Made by a program: the position numbers and the translations under genes
From: Streptomyces eurythermus
GTDB lineage: Bacteria > Actinomycetota > Actinomycetes > Streptomycetales > Streptomycetaceae
DNA length: 41,886 bases
Assembly (NCBI RefSeq): GCF_014649115.1
Contig: NZ_BMSK01000036.1
Coordinates: 1 to 41,886 of the forward strand
Direction of reading: 5' to 3'
Notes under the pieces: model-generated
What the model saw: the letters and a program-made list of their open reading frames with translations, nothing else
What the model was told of the DNA's origin: nothing
The model's database searches: none
In this document: one piece after another, positions 25,073 to 32,425 of the stretch
How positions within the stretch are numbered: the first letter of the stretch is position 1
Layout: the number at the start of each line of letters is the position of its first letter

Positions 25073-26020
25073 TCAGTTGAAGGCCGTGGCCACGGCGTCC
25101 GAGAGCTGGTTCAGTATGTCCCGCGAGAGTTGCACCGAGCCGGTGAACGAGAGGAAGCCGTGAACGGCTCCCTCGACCGGGAGGTGCTGGACCGGTACGC
25201 CGGCGTCGGCCAGCTTGCGGGCGTAGTGGTCGCCCTGGTCGCGCAGGGGGTCGTTCTCGGCGGTGACGATGACGGCGGGAGCAAGTCCGGCCAGTTCGTC
25301 GCAACGCGCCGGTGAGACCCGCGGGTCGGCACCCTGGTCCGGGGTGCTGAGGTAGGCGCCCCAGAACCACTCGAGATAGGAACGGGAGAGGACCGGACCC
25401 GTCATGTTCTCGTACATCGAGGGGCTGTCGTCGAACCGGTCGACCGCCGGGTAGGCGAGCACCTGGAGCGTGATGCGAGGCCCTCCGCGGCGCAGAGAGT
25501 CCTGTGCGAGAACCGCGGCAAGGTTGCCGCCGGCGCTCTCGCCGAACACGGCGATGCGCTCTCCGTCGCCCCCGAAGCCCGGGGCGTTGCCCGCGACCCA
25601 GGTCAGCGCAGCATAGGCGTCGTCGACTGCGGCCGGGAAGCGGTGTTCGGGTGCCAGCCGGTAGTCGACGGAGACCACGATCGTGCCGGAGCGGATGGTC
25701 AGGAAGCGGGCCATGTTGTCCTGGGTGTCCAGATCGCCGAAAACCCACCCGCCGCCGTGGAAGAAGAGCGTCACAGGCAGCGGCCCGGCATCCGGCTCGG
25801 TGAAAGGCCGGTAGATACGGACGGGTATATCGCGGCCTTCGGTAGCGGCCGTGGTGTCCCGGACGTCGGTGACTGGTACGGGAGCGCCGGCCAGGGCGCC
25901 GAAGGCACGCCCGAACGCGCGGTTCTCCGCCACCGTCAGGGTGTGGGGAGCTGGTCCGCCTTCTGCGGTCACTTCCTTGAGCAGAATCTCGATCTGGGGG
26001 TCGAGGAGCATGGCACTCAC
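25073..26020 (-). CDS. HSL-family alpha/beta hydrolase (carboxylesterase)
   Basis: A 315-residue esterase of the hormone-sensitive-lipase family. The oxyanion motif HGGG is at 88-91 (TLFFHGGGWVFGDL), the nucleophile Ser162 in FGESAGGN, the acid Asp257 (TAENDPLRDQGDHYA) and His288 (GAVHGFLSF). The family hallmark VSVDYRLAPEHRFPAAVDD is complete. The frame starts at GTG 26020; the ATG three codons in is an equally good choice, since GGTGAG precedes it. It is divergent from the TetR gene at 26119, with paired palindromes between them, so it is very probably repressed by it. It hydrolyses short acyl esters by family; the natural substrate is unknown. Confidence 0.9.
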   Translation of the reverse strand: MSAMLLDPQIEILLKEVTAEGGPAPHTLTVAENRAFGRAFGALAGAPVPVTDVRDTTAATEGRDIPVRIYRPFTEPDAGPLPVTLFFHGGGWVFGDLDTQDNMARFLTIRSGTIVVSVDYRLAPEHRFPAAVDDAYAALTWVAGNAPGFGGDGERIAVFGESAGGNLAAVLAQDSLRRGGPRITLQVLAYPAVDRFDDSPSMYENMTGPVLSRSYLEWFWGAYLSTPDQGADPRVSPARCDELAGLAPAVIVTAENDPLRDQGDHYARKLADAGVPVQHLPVEGAVHGFLSFTGSVQLSRDILNQLSDAVATAFN

Positions 26021-26047
26021 CTGTCTGAAGAGACGGCCACCCGGGCA

Positions 26048-26100
26048 TGGAATGACCTTTCCAGATCATCGGTAGGGCATGATTGGAATGTCAATTCCAA
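26048..26100. promoter_or_regulatory. Two TetR operator-like palindromes
   Basis: ttggaat-gtca-attccaa at 26083-26100 is an exact 7-bp inverted repeat, and tggaa-tgacct-ttcca at 26048-26063 repeats the same half-site core (TGGAA/TTCCA) 35 bases away. Both lie between the divergent esterase and TetR genes. A TAGCGT hexamer at 26106-26111 could be the -10 of the TetR promoter. Confidence 0.65.
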
Positions 26101-26118
26101 CTCGACTAGCGTGGGCAT

Positions 26119-26754
26119 ATGAGCACACCAGCGAAGACCGGAGAGCCGAAGAGACAGCGGCTCACCAAGGGGGGCCGCAAGACCCGCGAACGCATCATCG
26201 AGGCCGCTGCGGAGCTGATGTTCCACCGCGGCGCGGGGGGCACGAGCATCCCGGACATCCAGGCGGCCGCCGGGGTCAGCGCGTCGCAGATCTACCACTA
26301 CTTCGGCGACAAGCAAGGCCTGGTCCTGGCGGTCATCGACCACCAAACGGACACCCAGCTCGCCCAGCAGCGTCCGCTGCTGGACAACCTGGACAGCATC
26401 GAGGCCCTGCGCGAGTGGTGCGACAGGGCAGGGAACCGACAGGACGCAAGAGGATGCGAAGGCGGCTGCGAGATCGGCTCGCTCGCCAGCGAACTCGCCG
26501 ACGGCGACCAGTCGGCACGGACCAGACTCGTCTCCGCCTTCGACCGGTGGGAAGGCCCCATCAGGTCGGGACTCGCACGCATGCAGGCACGGGGCGAGCT
26601 GAGCGAGCGCGCCGATACCGCCGCGCTCGCCACCGCTCTGCTGGCCGCCATCCAGGGCGGCATGCTGCTGTCCCAGGTCCGCCGGTCGAGCACCGCCTAC
26701 CGGCAGGCCGTGTCAGCGGTGATCGACCACATCGAGAGCCTCCTCGTCCGGTAG
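26119..26754 (+). CDS. TetR-family transcriptional regulator
   Basis: A 211-residue repressor. N-terminal helix-turn-helix at about 20-66: RKTRERIIEAAAELMFHRGA, GGTSIPDIQAAAGVSASQIY, HYFGDKQGLVLAVIDHQ. The C-terminal ligand-binding part includes GCEGGCEIGSLASELADGD, which resembles the group with a conserved GCxxG near the pocket, then a dimerisation helix (ALATALLAAIQGGMLLSQVR). It is divergent from the esterase, and the shared gap contains two matching palindromes. It probably autoregulates and responds to an ester or its product. The ligand is unknown. Confidence 0.88.
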   Translation: MSTPAKTGEPKRQRLTKGGRKTRERIIEAAAELMFHRGAGGTSIPDIQAAAGVSASQIYHYFGDKQGLVLAVIDHQTDTQLAQQRPLLDNLDSIEALREWCDRAGNRQDARGCEGGCEIGSLASELADGDQSARTRLVSAFDRWEGPIRSGLARMQARGELSERADTAALATALLAAIQGGMLLSQVRRSSTAYRQAVSAVIDHIESLLVR

Positions 26755-26865
26755 CGGCTTGGGGGCGTCAGCTCACCACTGACACCTTTCGACCTGCTGA
26801 TACAGAGTTCCGAAACAGGCACTCATCGTCGGGCCGCCCTGCTGATCGCGGCGGCCTCGAACCCG

Positions 26866-27421
26866 ATGCTGAAACCGTGGCCCTGTGGGCAGCGTCCGGG
26901 CCGCTGGCGGGGGAGAGCTCTCCCCTTCGTGCGGGTACGGGATGTGCTGTCGCAGCCGTTCGAGGTTGGCTTCGAGACCGTTCACGGTCGGGAGCGGCAC
27001 ACTCCCGACTGCCTCGCGGTAATGCCCGATGGTGGGATGTGGCTATTCGACGTACGCCCCGCTGCTCTGATCAGGGACGCGGACGTGGTGAAGTTCGTTG
27101 CGGCCAGGGAGGCAGTCGTGGTCTGCGGCTGGCGCTACTCGGTGGTGGTCGGGCTGCGGGCTTACGTCCACAGCGTGCTGGACGCCCTGTCGTCTCAGAG
27201 AGGCCCGATGAAGGGATCCGCTCGGACTGCGGCCTGAGCTGCTCGCGCTGGCCCAGCGGGGGGAGGTGCGGTTCGGTGTTCTGGTGAAGGCGACGCACTG
27301 CGAGGCGGTCGCCCGCGCGAACGCCAAGCATCTGCTCTGGCATCGACGGCTTGTTGACCGACCTTGGGGGCCCGCTCATCGGCCGCTCGATGGTCGGCCT
27401 GCCGCGCACGAGGAGGTGTGA
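26866..27421 (+). pseudogene. TnsA-like transposase endonuclease subunit, truncated and frameshifted
   Basis: The segment VRDVLSQPFEVGFETVHGRE, RHTPDCLAVMPDGGMWLFDV, RPAALIRDADVVKFVAAREA, VVVCGWRYSVV matches actinobacterial TnsA-like nucleases: the SQPF strand, catalytic Asp in HTPD, and FDVRPA at the place of the Q-x-K motif. The N-terminal Glu helix is missing. At about 27215 the frame shifts, and another frame continues LRPELLALAQRGEVRFGVLV, KATHCEAVARANAKHLLWHR to TGA 27419-27421, which overlaps the ATG of the next gene. Such proteins cut transposon ends together with a TnsB-like partner, here the following gene. Confidence 0.6.
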
Positions 27422-28598
27422 TGGCGGGCCGGCGAGGGCTGCTTCATGTGGCACAGGGCAGTGCGTTCCTGCTCAACGGGGTCGGGTGGACCGTGGAGGT
27501 GATGGAGCCGCAGCACGGCCGGCTCACGCTGGTGCATGCCGACGGTCATCGCGAATCGCGTTCGATCCGCTGGCTGGTCCACCAGCCCGATGCCCGGGTG
27601 TTGTCCGAGGCCGTCGGCCGGTTCCCGGCCTGCGGGGCAGCCGTGGACGCTGGCCGACCTTGGCGATAGCCAGCTGGACCGGGCCCGGATCAGGGCCGAG
27701 CACGTGCTGGAGGCGATGACGGGTTTTAGGGACGGCCGTGCGGAGCGGGCACGGCCGGGCGAGCGCGGCCGGCCTACGATCCGGAGCGGACGACGCTGAC
27801 CGGCCGGCGGCGGGCCAAGGTAGTCGAGCTCGAGGCCATGCCGCAGCATGAGGCGGACATGCTGGGGCTGCGCTTCATGGGCTTCAGGACGCTGGAGTGG
27901 TTGTCGGCGAAGCGGGGCGAGAGCCTGCTGCTGGCCTGTGCGGACGGGTGGTGGACCAGGCGCCGCGGCGGCCGCCCGAGCGTCACGGAGGAGTCCGGGA
28001 AGCGATCTTCGCTGTTTAGGCGGGAGTGCAGGGACCGCGCGAAGACCAGCATGAGCGCGAAGCGCCGGTTGGTGCATCAGTACGTGTTCGAGGGGTTCCC
28101 GGAGTTTCCGCAGGAGGTGGTGCCGTTACGCCCGACGCTGCTGGGCGTCTGGCGGGAGTGGTTCGGGCCGGGGGGATCCGGCTCACGCTACGAGTGATCG
28201 GCAGCGGCGGCCGGGGTGGCCGGGGTGGCCGGGGTGGCGGGCGTGTCCACGCGGGTGGTGGTCCACCGGCCAGGGCAGGTGATGGTGCTGGATTCGACAC
28301 GGTTGCCGGTGCTGCTGCGGGAGACGGTCTTCGGTGAGGCGGTCTCCGCGATGCTGACGCTGGGCCTTGGCCTCTGCGCGCACTCGCTGCCTGCCTTCCG
28401 TCTGACGCTCGGCTCGGACACCTCGAGCGATGTGGCGATGCTGCTGCGCGACGTGATGTTGCCGCTGCCGATGCGGGATGGCTGGGGGAGGTGATGGAGT
28501 GGCCTTGCCCGGGGGTGCCGGCTGAGCTGATCGCCGAGTTCGCCGGCCACCAGGTTGCCGCTCTGCCGTTCTTCGAGCCGGAGACGGTGACCATGTGA
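27421..28598 (+). pseudogene. TnsB-like (rve/Mu-type) transposase, multiple frameshifts, truncated
   Basis: Starts at ATG 27421 (MAGRRGLLHVAQGSAFLLNG, VGWTVEVMEPQHGRLTLVHA, SRSIRWLVHQPDA). Shifts near 27635, 27770 and 27990 move it between frames, with WTLADLGDSQLDRARIRAEH, then ERTTLTGRRRAKVVELEAMP, LLLACADGWWTRRRGGRPSV in turn. A stop at 28196-28198 and a further shift follow, then the catalytic core VVVHRPGQVMVLDSTRLPVL, LRETVFGEAVSAMLTLGLGL, TSSDVAMLLRDVMLPLPMRD. Another shift near 28490 leads to EWPCPGVPAELIAEFAGHQV and FFEPETVTM. The first catalytic Asp (VLDST) is visible; the second Asp and the Glu lie beyond the truncation. A dead heteromeric transposon gene. Confidence 0.6.
28210..28245. 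repeat. 9-bp tandem repeat, four units
   Basis: gccggggtg is repeated exactly at 28210, 28219 and 28228, with a degenerate fourth unit gcgggcgtg at 28237. It lies inside the transposase remnant, just before the catalytic core, and encodes (AGV)n in the active frame. It is likely a slippage expansion after the gene decayed. Confidence 0.7.
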
Positions 28599-28769
28599 AT
28601 GATCACGGAGTCGGGCCTCGGCCATGTGTCGAAAGTGGGTCTTGCGGGGGTGAAGGGTCCAATGACCACTGGCCCCGTCCCGTCGGGGCAGGGCCGGCGG
28701 TCGTTTGTCGTTCCGGGGTTGTTGTACGGGGCTGCTCGGCAGCGTGCTTTTTGGGGCTGGGTGTTGCTG

Positions 28770-29441
28770 TCAGTGCCCGGGACGGGCACTGATCGCCCCG
28801 GTTGCGGACGATCTCGGCGAGGCGGTCGGCTGTCGCGACGCCGGGTTCTGCTGCGGTTCGCAGCCGTGCAGGATGGATGCCATCACGTCGTCGAGTCCGT
28901 GTTCGGCCAGGTCGTGTGGCAGCATCCCGCTGATCACCACGCCGACGTACCCGTGCAGCGCCGCGAAGACCGGAAGGCCGATACGTTCCAGCGGCCCGTT
29001 GCGCACCTCGCCGCTGCGCTGGCCGGCGGCGATCAGCTCCAGGAAGAACTCCCACCAGCGGTGTGCGGCTGCGGTCAGCGCCGGTGAGGCTTGCGGACTG
29101 TGCTTCGCGGAGAACATCAGCTCCAGCAGTGCGGCGTTGTCGACCGCGAAGCTCACGTAGGCGCGCGCTGCGGCGTCGAGGCGCTGGGCGAAGGTCTGCC
29201 CGCTTCCTTCCTGGGAGGCGGCGACGGCGTCGGCGAGCCGTTCGAAGCCGGTTTGCGCCAGGGCGTCCAGCAGGTCCTGCTTGGTCTTGAAGTGCCGGCT
29301 GCGTGCGGCGGGGCTGACTCCGATGGCGCGGGCCAGCTCCCGCAGGGACAGCTGGTCGGCGCCCTTGTCGCGCAACGTCTGTTCCGCCTGGGCGAGGAGC
29401 GCCGAGGGCAGATCTCCGTGGTGGTAGGGCCGGTTCGTCAC
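28770..29441 (-). CDS. TetR-family transcriptional regulator (WHG-type C-terminus)
   Basis: A 223-residue regulator: MTNRPYHHGDLPSALLAQAE, then the helix-turn-helix LSLRELARAIGVSPAARSRH, FKTKQDLLDALAQTGFERL. The C-terminal domain holds YVSFAVDNAALLELMFSAK, RWWEFFLELIAAGQRSGEVR and a LPVFAALHGYVGVVISG core, as in the WHG (TetR_C_33) group. RxYHHGDL at the N-terminus is typical of that group. It is divergent from the SDR at 29523; three ACATTG words at 18-bp spacing lie between. The last 20 residues (NPASRQPTASPRSSATG) look like a disordered extension. Confidence 0.88.
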   Translation of the reverse strand: MTNRPYHHGDLPSALLAQAEQTLRDKGADQLSLRELARAIGVSPAARSRHFKTKQDLLDALAQTGFERLADAVAASQEGSGQTFAQRLDAAARAYVSFAVDNAALLELMFSAKHSPQASPALTAAAHRWWEFFLELIAAGQRSGEVRNGPLERIGLPVFAALHGYVGVVISGMLPHDLAEHGLDDVMASILHGCEPQQNPASRQPTASPRSSATGAISARPGH

Positions 29442-29474
29442 GGTGCCACCCTAGCGCGGGAGTGGCCAGCGTCA

Positions 29475-29518
29475 ACATTGTTGCCATTGACCACATTGTT
29501 ATCACTGGCTACATTGGG
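29475..29518. promoter_or_regulatory. Iterated ACATTGTT sites between TetR gene and SDR
   Basis: acattgtt at 29475-29482 and 29493-29500, and acattggg at 29511-29518, are spaced exactly 18 bp apart. The first is part of the near-palindrome caaca-t-tgttg (29473-29483). The region is only 5-48 bases upstream of the SDR start, so bound repressor would block transcription or translation start. This stretch is clearly more AT-rich than its surroundings. Confidence 0.6.
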
Positions 29519-29522
29519 CGGC

Positions 29523-30440
29523 ATGGCACAGAACACGAAGCACACCTGGACCGTCAACGACATCCCCGACCAGAGCGGCCGCACCGCCGTCGTCACCGGG
29601 GCAAACAGCGGGCTCGGCCTGGCCACCGCCCGTGCCCTGGCCGGCGCCGGCGCCCACGTGGTCCTCGCCGTCCGTGATCCCAAGCGCGGGCAGGCCGCCG
29701 CCGAGACCGTGAAGGGAAGCACGGAGGTCCGCCCCCTGGACCTGGCCGACCTCTCCTCCGTCCACCGGTTCGCCGCGGACTGGGAGGGGCCGCTGGACCT
29801 GCTCATCAACAACGCCGGCGTGATGTACATCCCCGAGGCCCGCACCAAGGACGGCTTCGAGATGCAGTTCGGCACCAACCACCTCGGGCACTTCGCCCTG
29901 ACCAACCTGTTGCTGCCCCACGTCACCGACCGCGTGGTGTCCCTGTCCTCGACCGGGCACAAGACTCCCGGCTCCCCGCGCATCCACTTCGACAACCTCA
30001 ACCTGACCGGCGAGTACGACCCGGTGACCGCCTACGGCCAGTCCAAGCTCGCGAACCTGCTCTTCACCCTCGAGCTCCAGCGCCGCCTGACCGCGGTCGG
30101 CTCCGGCGTACGCGCCATGGCCGCGCATCCCGGCTGGGCCGCCACCAACCTGCAGAGCAACGACGCCAGCGCCCTGCGCGGCCTCCTCATGCGCCTCGGC
30201 AACCGCCTGATCGCCCAGGACAGCCAGGCCGGCGCGCTGCCCACCTTGTACGCCGCCGTCCAGGACCTGCCCGGCGGCAGCTTCGTCGGCCCCGACGGCC
30301 GGGGCGAAATGCGCGGCAACCCCACCCTCGTCGGCCGCTCCGCGGCGGCCAGCGACCCCGCAGCCGCCCGGCGCCTGTGGACCGCATCCGAAGAACTCGT
30401 CGGCATCTTCTGGAACCCCCAGTTCCAGCCCCGGCACTGA
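29523..30440 (+). CDS. Short-chain dehydrogenase/reductase, retinol-dehydrogenase-like
   Basis: A 305-residue SDR from ATG 29523. Rossmann motif TGANSGLG (26-33), a cofactor-specificity region with Arg (VRDPKRGQ) favouring NADP(H), NNAG at 96-99, Ser142/143 (VSLSSTGHK), and the catalytic Tyr171/Lys175 in AYGQSKLAN. Length and the pattern FGTNHLGHFALTNLLLP match the WW-oxidoreductase/retinol dehydrogenase-like group. The C-terminus (RLWTASEELVG) is complete. It is the first rightward gene of the redox island, controlled by the divergent TetR protein. Substrate unknown; these enzymes act on lipophilic alcohols and aldehydes or on polyketide-like ketones. Confidence 0.9.
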   Translation: MAQNTKHTWTVNDIPDQSGRTAVVTGANSGLGLATARALAGAGAHVVLAVRDPKRGQAAAETVKGSTEVRPLDLADLSSVHRFAADWEGPLDLLINNAGVMYIPEARTKDGFEMQFGTNHLGHFALTNLLLPHVTDRVVSLSSTGHKTPGSPRIHFDNLNLTGEYDPVTAYGQSKLANLLFTLELQRRLTAVGSGVRAMAAHPGWAATNLQSNDASALRGLLMRLGNRLIAQDSQAGALPTLYAAVQDLPGGSFVGPDGRGEMRGNPTLVGRSAAASDPAAARRLWTASEELVGIFWNPQFQPRH

Positions 30441-30616
30441 GCACGCAGCACCCGGCGCCCGCGCCGAATCGGGCGGCTGCGGACCTGGGCCGGCTGGGAG
30501 CGCGTCTCCACCGCCGCCGACAACGCCTGTCCCTCCCACCCGCCCCCGGCACCCGAGCCCGGCCTCGGGCAGCCCTCACTCACCCTCCGCACCCCTCGTT
30601 CAACGATCGGAACGCC

Positions 30617-31393
30617 ATGAACCTGAATCTCACCGACAAGACGGCGGTCGTCACCGGAGCCGGCCGCGGTATCGGACTGGCCACCGTGCGGACCCTGGTC
30701 GGCGAAGGCGTCCGTGTCGTGGGCGCCGCCCGCACCATCACGCCCGAGCTCAAGGAGACCGGCGCCCACACGGTGGCGGCCGACCTGAGCACCGCGGAAG
30801 GCGTCTCCGCCCTCTTCCGCGCCGCGCTCGCCGAGCTGGGCGGCATCGACCTGCTGGTGAACAACGTGGGCGGCGGAAACGGAACGTCCGTCGGCTTCCA
30901 CGACGCCGACGACACCCTGTGGACCCGCGCCTTCGAGATCAACGTGCTCAGCACCGTCCGCGCCACTCGGGCGGCCCTGCCCAGCCTGATCGAGCGCCGG
31001 GGAGCGATCGTCAACATCTCCTCCATCAGCGGGCTGATGCCCGGGGCCTTCCCGGTCATCAGCGCCGTCAAGGCGGCAGTCATCACGCTCGGCAAGTCCC
31101 TGGCCGAGGAGTTCGGCCCCCTGGGCGTCCGCGTGAACACCATCTCCCCCGGCATGGTCAACACCACCGCCTTCCAGGACCCGGACGGTCAGGCCGCCCA
31201 CTGGGCCGCCGCCTCCGGCATGTCCCTCGCCGAGTTCACCCAGCAACTGGTGAAGGACGAGAACGTCACGACCGGCCGCATCACCGAACCCGAGGAAGTC
31301 GCGGCCTTGGCCGCGTTCCTCCTCTCCGACGTGGCCGGCAACATCACCGGCGTCAACCACGTCATCGACGGCGGCATGTCCAAGACGGTCTAG
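30617..31393 (+). CDS. SDR-family protein lacking the catalytic tyrosine
   Basis: A 258-residue SDR-fold protein from ATG 30617. The cofactor motif TGAGRGIG (13-20) is complete; NNVGGG replaces NNAG; the Ser motif NISSISGL is present at 133-140. At the place of the YxxxK Tyr the sequence reads FPVISAVKAAV, so Ile148 stands four before Lys152. The codon is ATC, at least two changes away from a Tyr codon, which argues against a simple read error. C-terminal family motifs are normal (VNTISPGMVNTTAF, ITGVNHVIDGGMSKTV). It may bind nucleotide without usual reduction chemistry, or use another acid. Same strand and direction as the preceding SDR, 176 bases apart. Confidence 0.85.
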   Translation: MNLNLTDKTAVVTGAGRGIGLATVRTLVGEGVRVVGAARTITPELKETGAHTVAADLSTAEGVSALFRAALAELGGIDLLVNNVGGGNGTSVGFHDADDTLWTRAFEINVLSTVRATRAALPSLIERRGAIVNISSISGLMPGAFPVISAVKAAVITLGKSLAEEFGPLGVRVNTISPGMVNTTAFQDPDGQAAHWAAASGMSLAEFTQQLVKDENVTTGRITEPEEVAALAAFLLSDVAGNITGVNHVIDGGMSKTV

Positions 31394-31582
31394 AAGCACG
31401 CAGGGCGGAAGCCGCTTCATCGATTCCGGCAGCAGCCCGAGATACGCAGCGCCCCGCACGGCCTCCCCGGGACCGACCATGACCGCTCAGCCCTGAAAGC
31501 CCCGCCCCGCCAGACGCAGACGCCCGGGCCGGACAAGAGTCCGGTCCGCACAACCCCAGCCCTACGACAGAACAGGAACACC

Positions 31583-32263
31583 GTGCGCATCATCGTCTTC
31601 GGCGCCACCGGCATGGTCGGCCAGGGAGTCCTGGACGCCTGCCTGCGTGACGACGCGGTCACCGAGGTCCTCGCCGTCGGCCGTACGCGCACCGGACGCA
31701 CCCACCCCAAGCTCCGCGAGCTTCACCACGAGGATTTCACCGACTTCACCGCGGTCCAGGACCGGCTCGCCGGATACGACGGCTGCTTCTACTGCCTGGG
31801 CACCTCGGCCCTCGGCGTGACCGAGGCCGACTACCGGGTGGTCTCCTACGCCTTCCCCCTGGCCGCCGCCCGCGCCCTGCTCGAGGCGAGCCCCGGCATC
31901 GCCTTCTGCTACGTCTCCGGCGCCGGCACCGACCCCACCGGCAAGACCCGCCTGATGTGGGCGCGCGTCAAGGGCGAGACCGAGAACGCCCTGCTCGCGC
32001 TCACCCCGCGCGCCTTCATGTTCCGCCCCGGCATCATCACCCCCCTGCCCGGCACCACCGCGAAGACCCCGCTCTACGCTCTGCTCTACCGGCTCCTCAC
32101 CCCCCTGGCCCCCCTGATCCGCCGCGTCGCCCCGCGCCACATCACCAGCAGCACCGACCTCGGACGAGCCATGATCCACACCGTCCGCACCGGAGCACCC
32201 CGCCGGACCCTGACCAACGCCGACATCAATGAGACGGCTGCCTCCCGGTCCCCGGCACCGTGA
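31583..32263 (+). CDS. NAD(P)-binding protein, atypical SDR / NmrA-like
   Basis: A 226-residue protein from GTG 31583. Rossmann motif VFGATGMVGQG at 5-15. Conserved blocks follow: EDFTDFTAVQDRLAGYDGCF, YCLGTSALGVTEADYR, FCYVSGAGTDPTGKTRLMWA, RVKGETENALLAL, FMFRPGIITPLPGT. There is no YxxxK; VSGAGTD and the VKGETE Lys sit in the active-site region, as in the YwnB/NmrA-like group. A close paralogue is encoded convergently at 32406-33479. Probably a redox or nucleotide-sensing protein rather than a classic dehydrogenase. Third gene of the rightward set. Confidence 0.85.
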   Translation: MRIIVFGATGMVGQGVLDACLRDDAVTEVLAVGRTRTGRTHPKLRELHHEDFTDFTAVQDRLAGYDGCFYCLGTSALGVTEADYRVVSYAFPLAAARALLEASPGIAFCYVSGAGTDPTGKTRLMWARVKGETENALLALTPRAFMFRPGIITPLPGTTAKTPLYALLYRLLTPLAPLIRRVAPRHITSSTDLGRAMIHTVRTGAPRRTLTNADINETAASRSPAP

Positions 32264-32399
32264 CTCCGGCAGGGGTGTGTCCGCGTCGCCACCCACGAGG
32301 TGAGGCACCGGCCCAGGACACCGCCGAAGCCACCGCGCCCACCGGCCGCCTCATCACCCGCGGCCTGGTCCGGCACCGGTGGTGGGAGAGCGGCATCAT

Positions 32400-32425
32400 G
32401 ATCGTTCATGAGGATCGTTCATGAG
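32400..32425. repeat. 13-bp perfect tandem duplication
   Basis: gatcgttcatgag occurs at 32400-32412 and again at once at 32413-32425. It lies between the two convergent NAD(P)-binding genes, at the right-hand gene's stop codon, next to a foreign gene fragment. It may mark the scar of a deletion or an element that has left. Confidence 0.7.

Noticed and set aside
28210..28245. CRISPR or satellite array
   Set aside because: The units are contiguous 9-mers without spacers and only four copies; ordinary slippage repeat.
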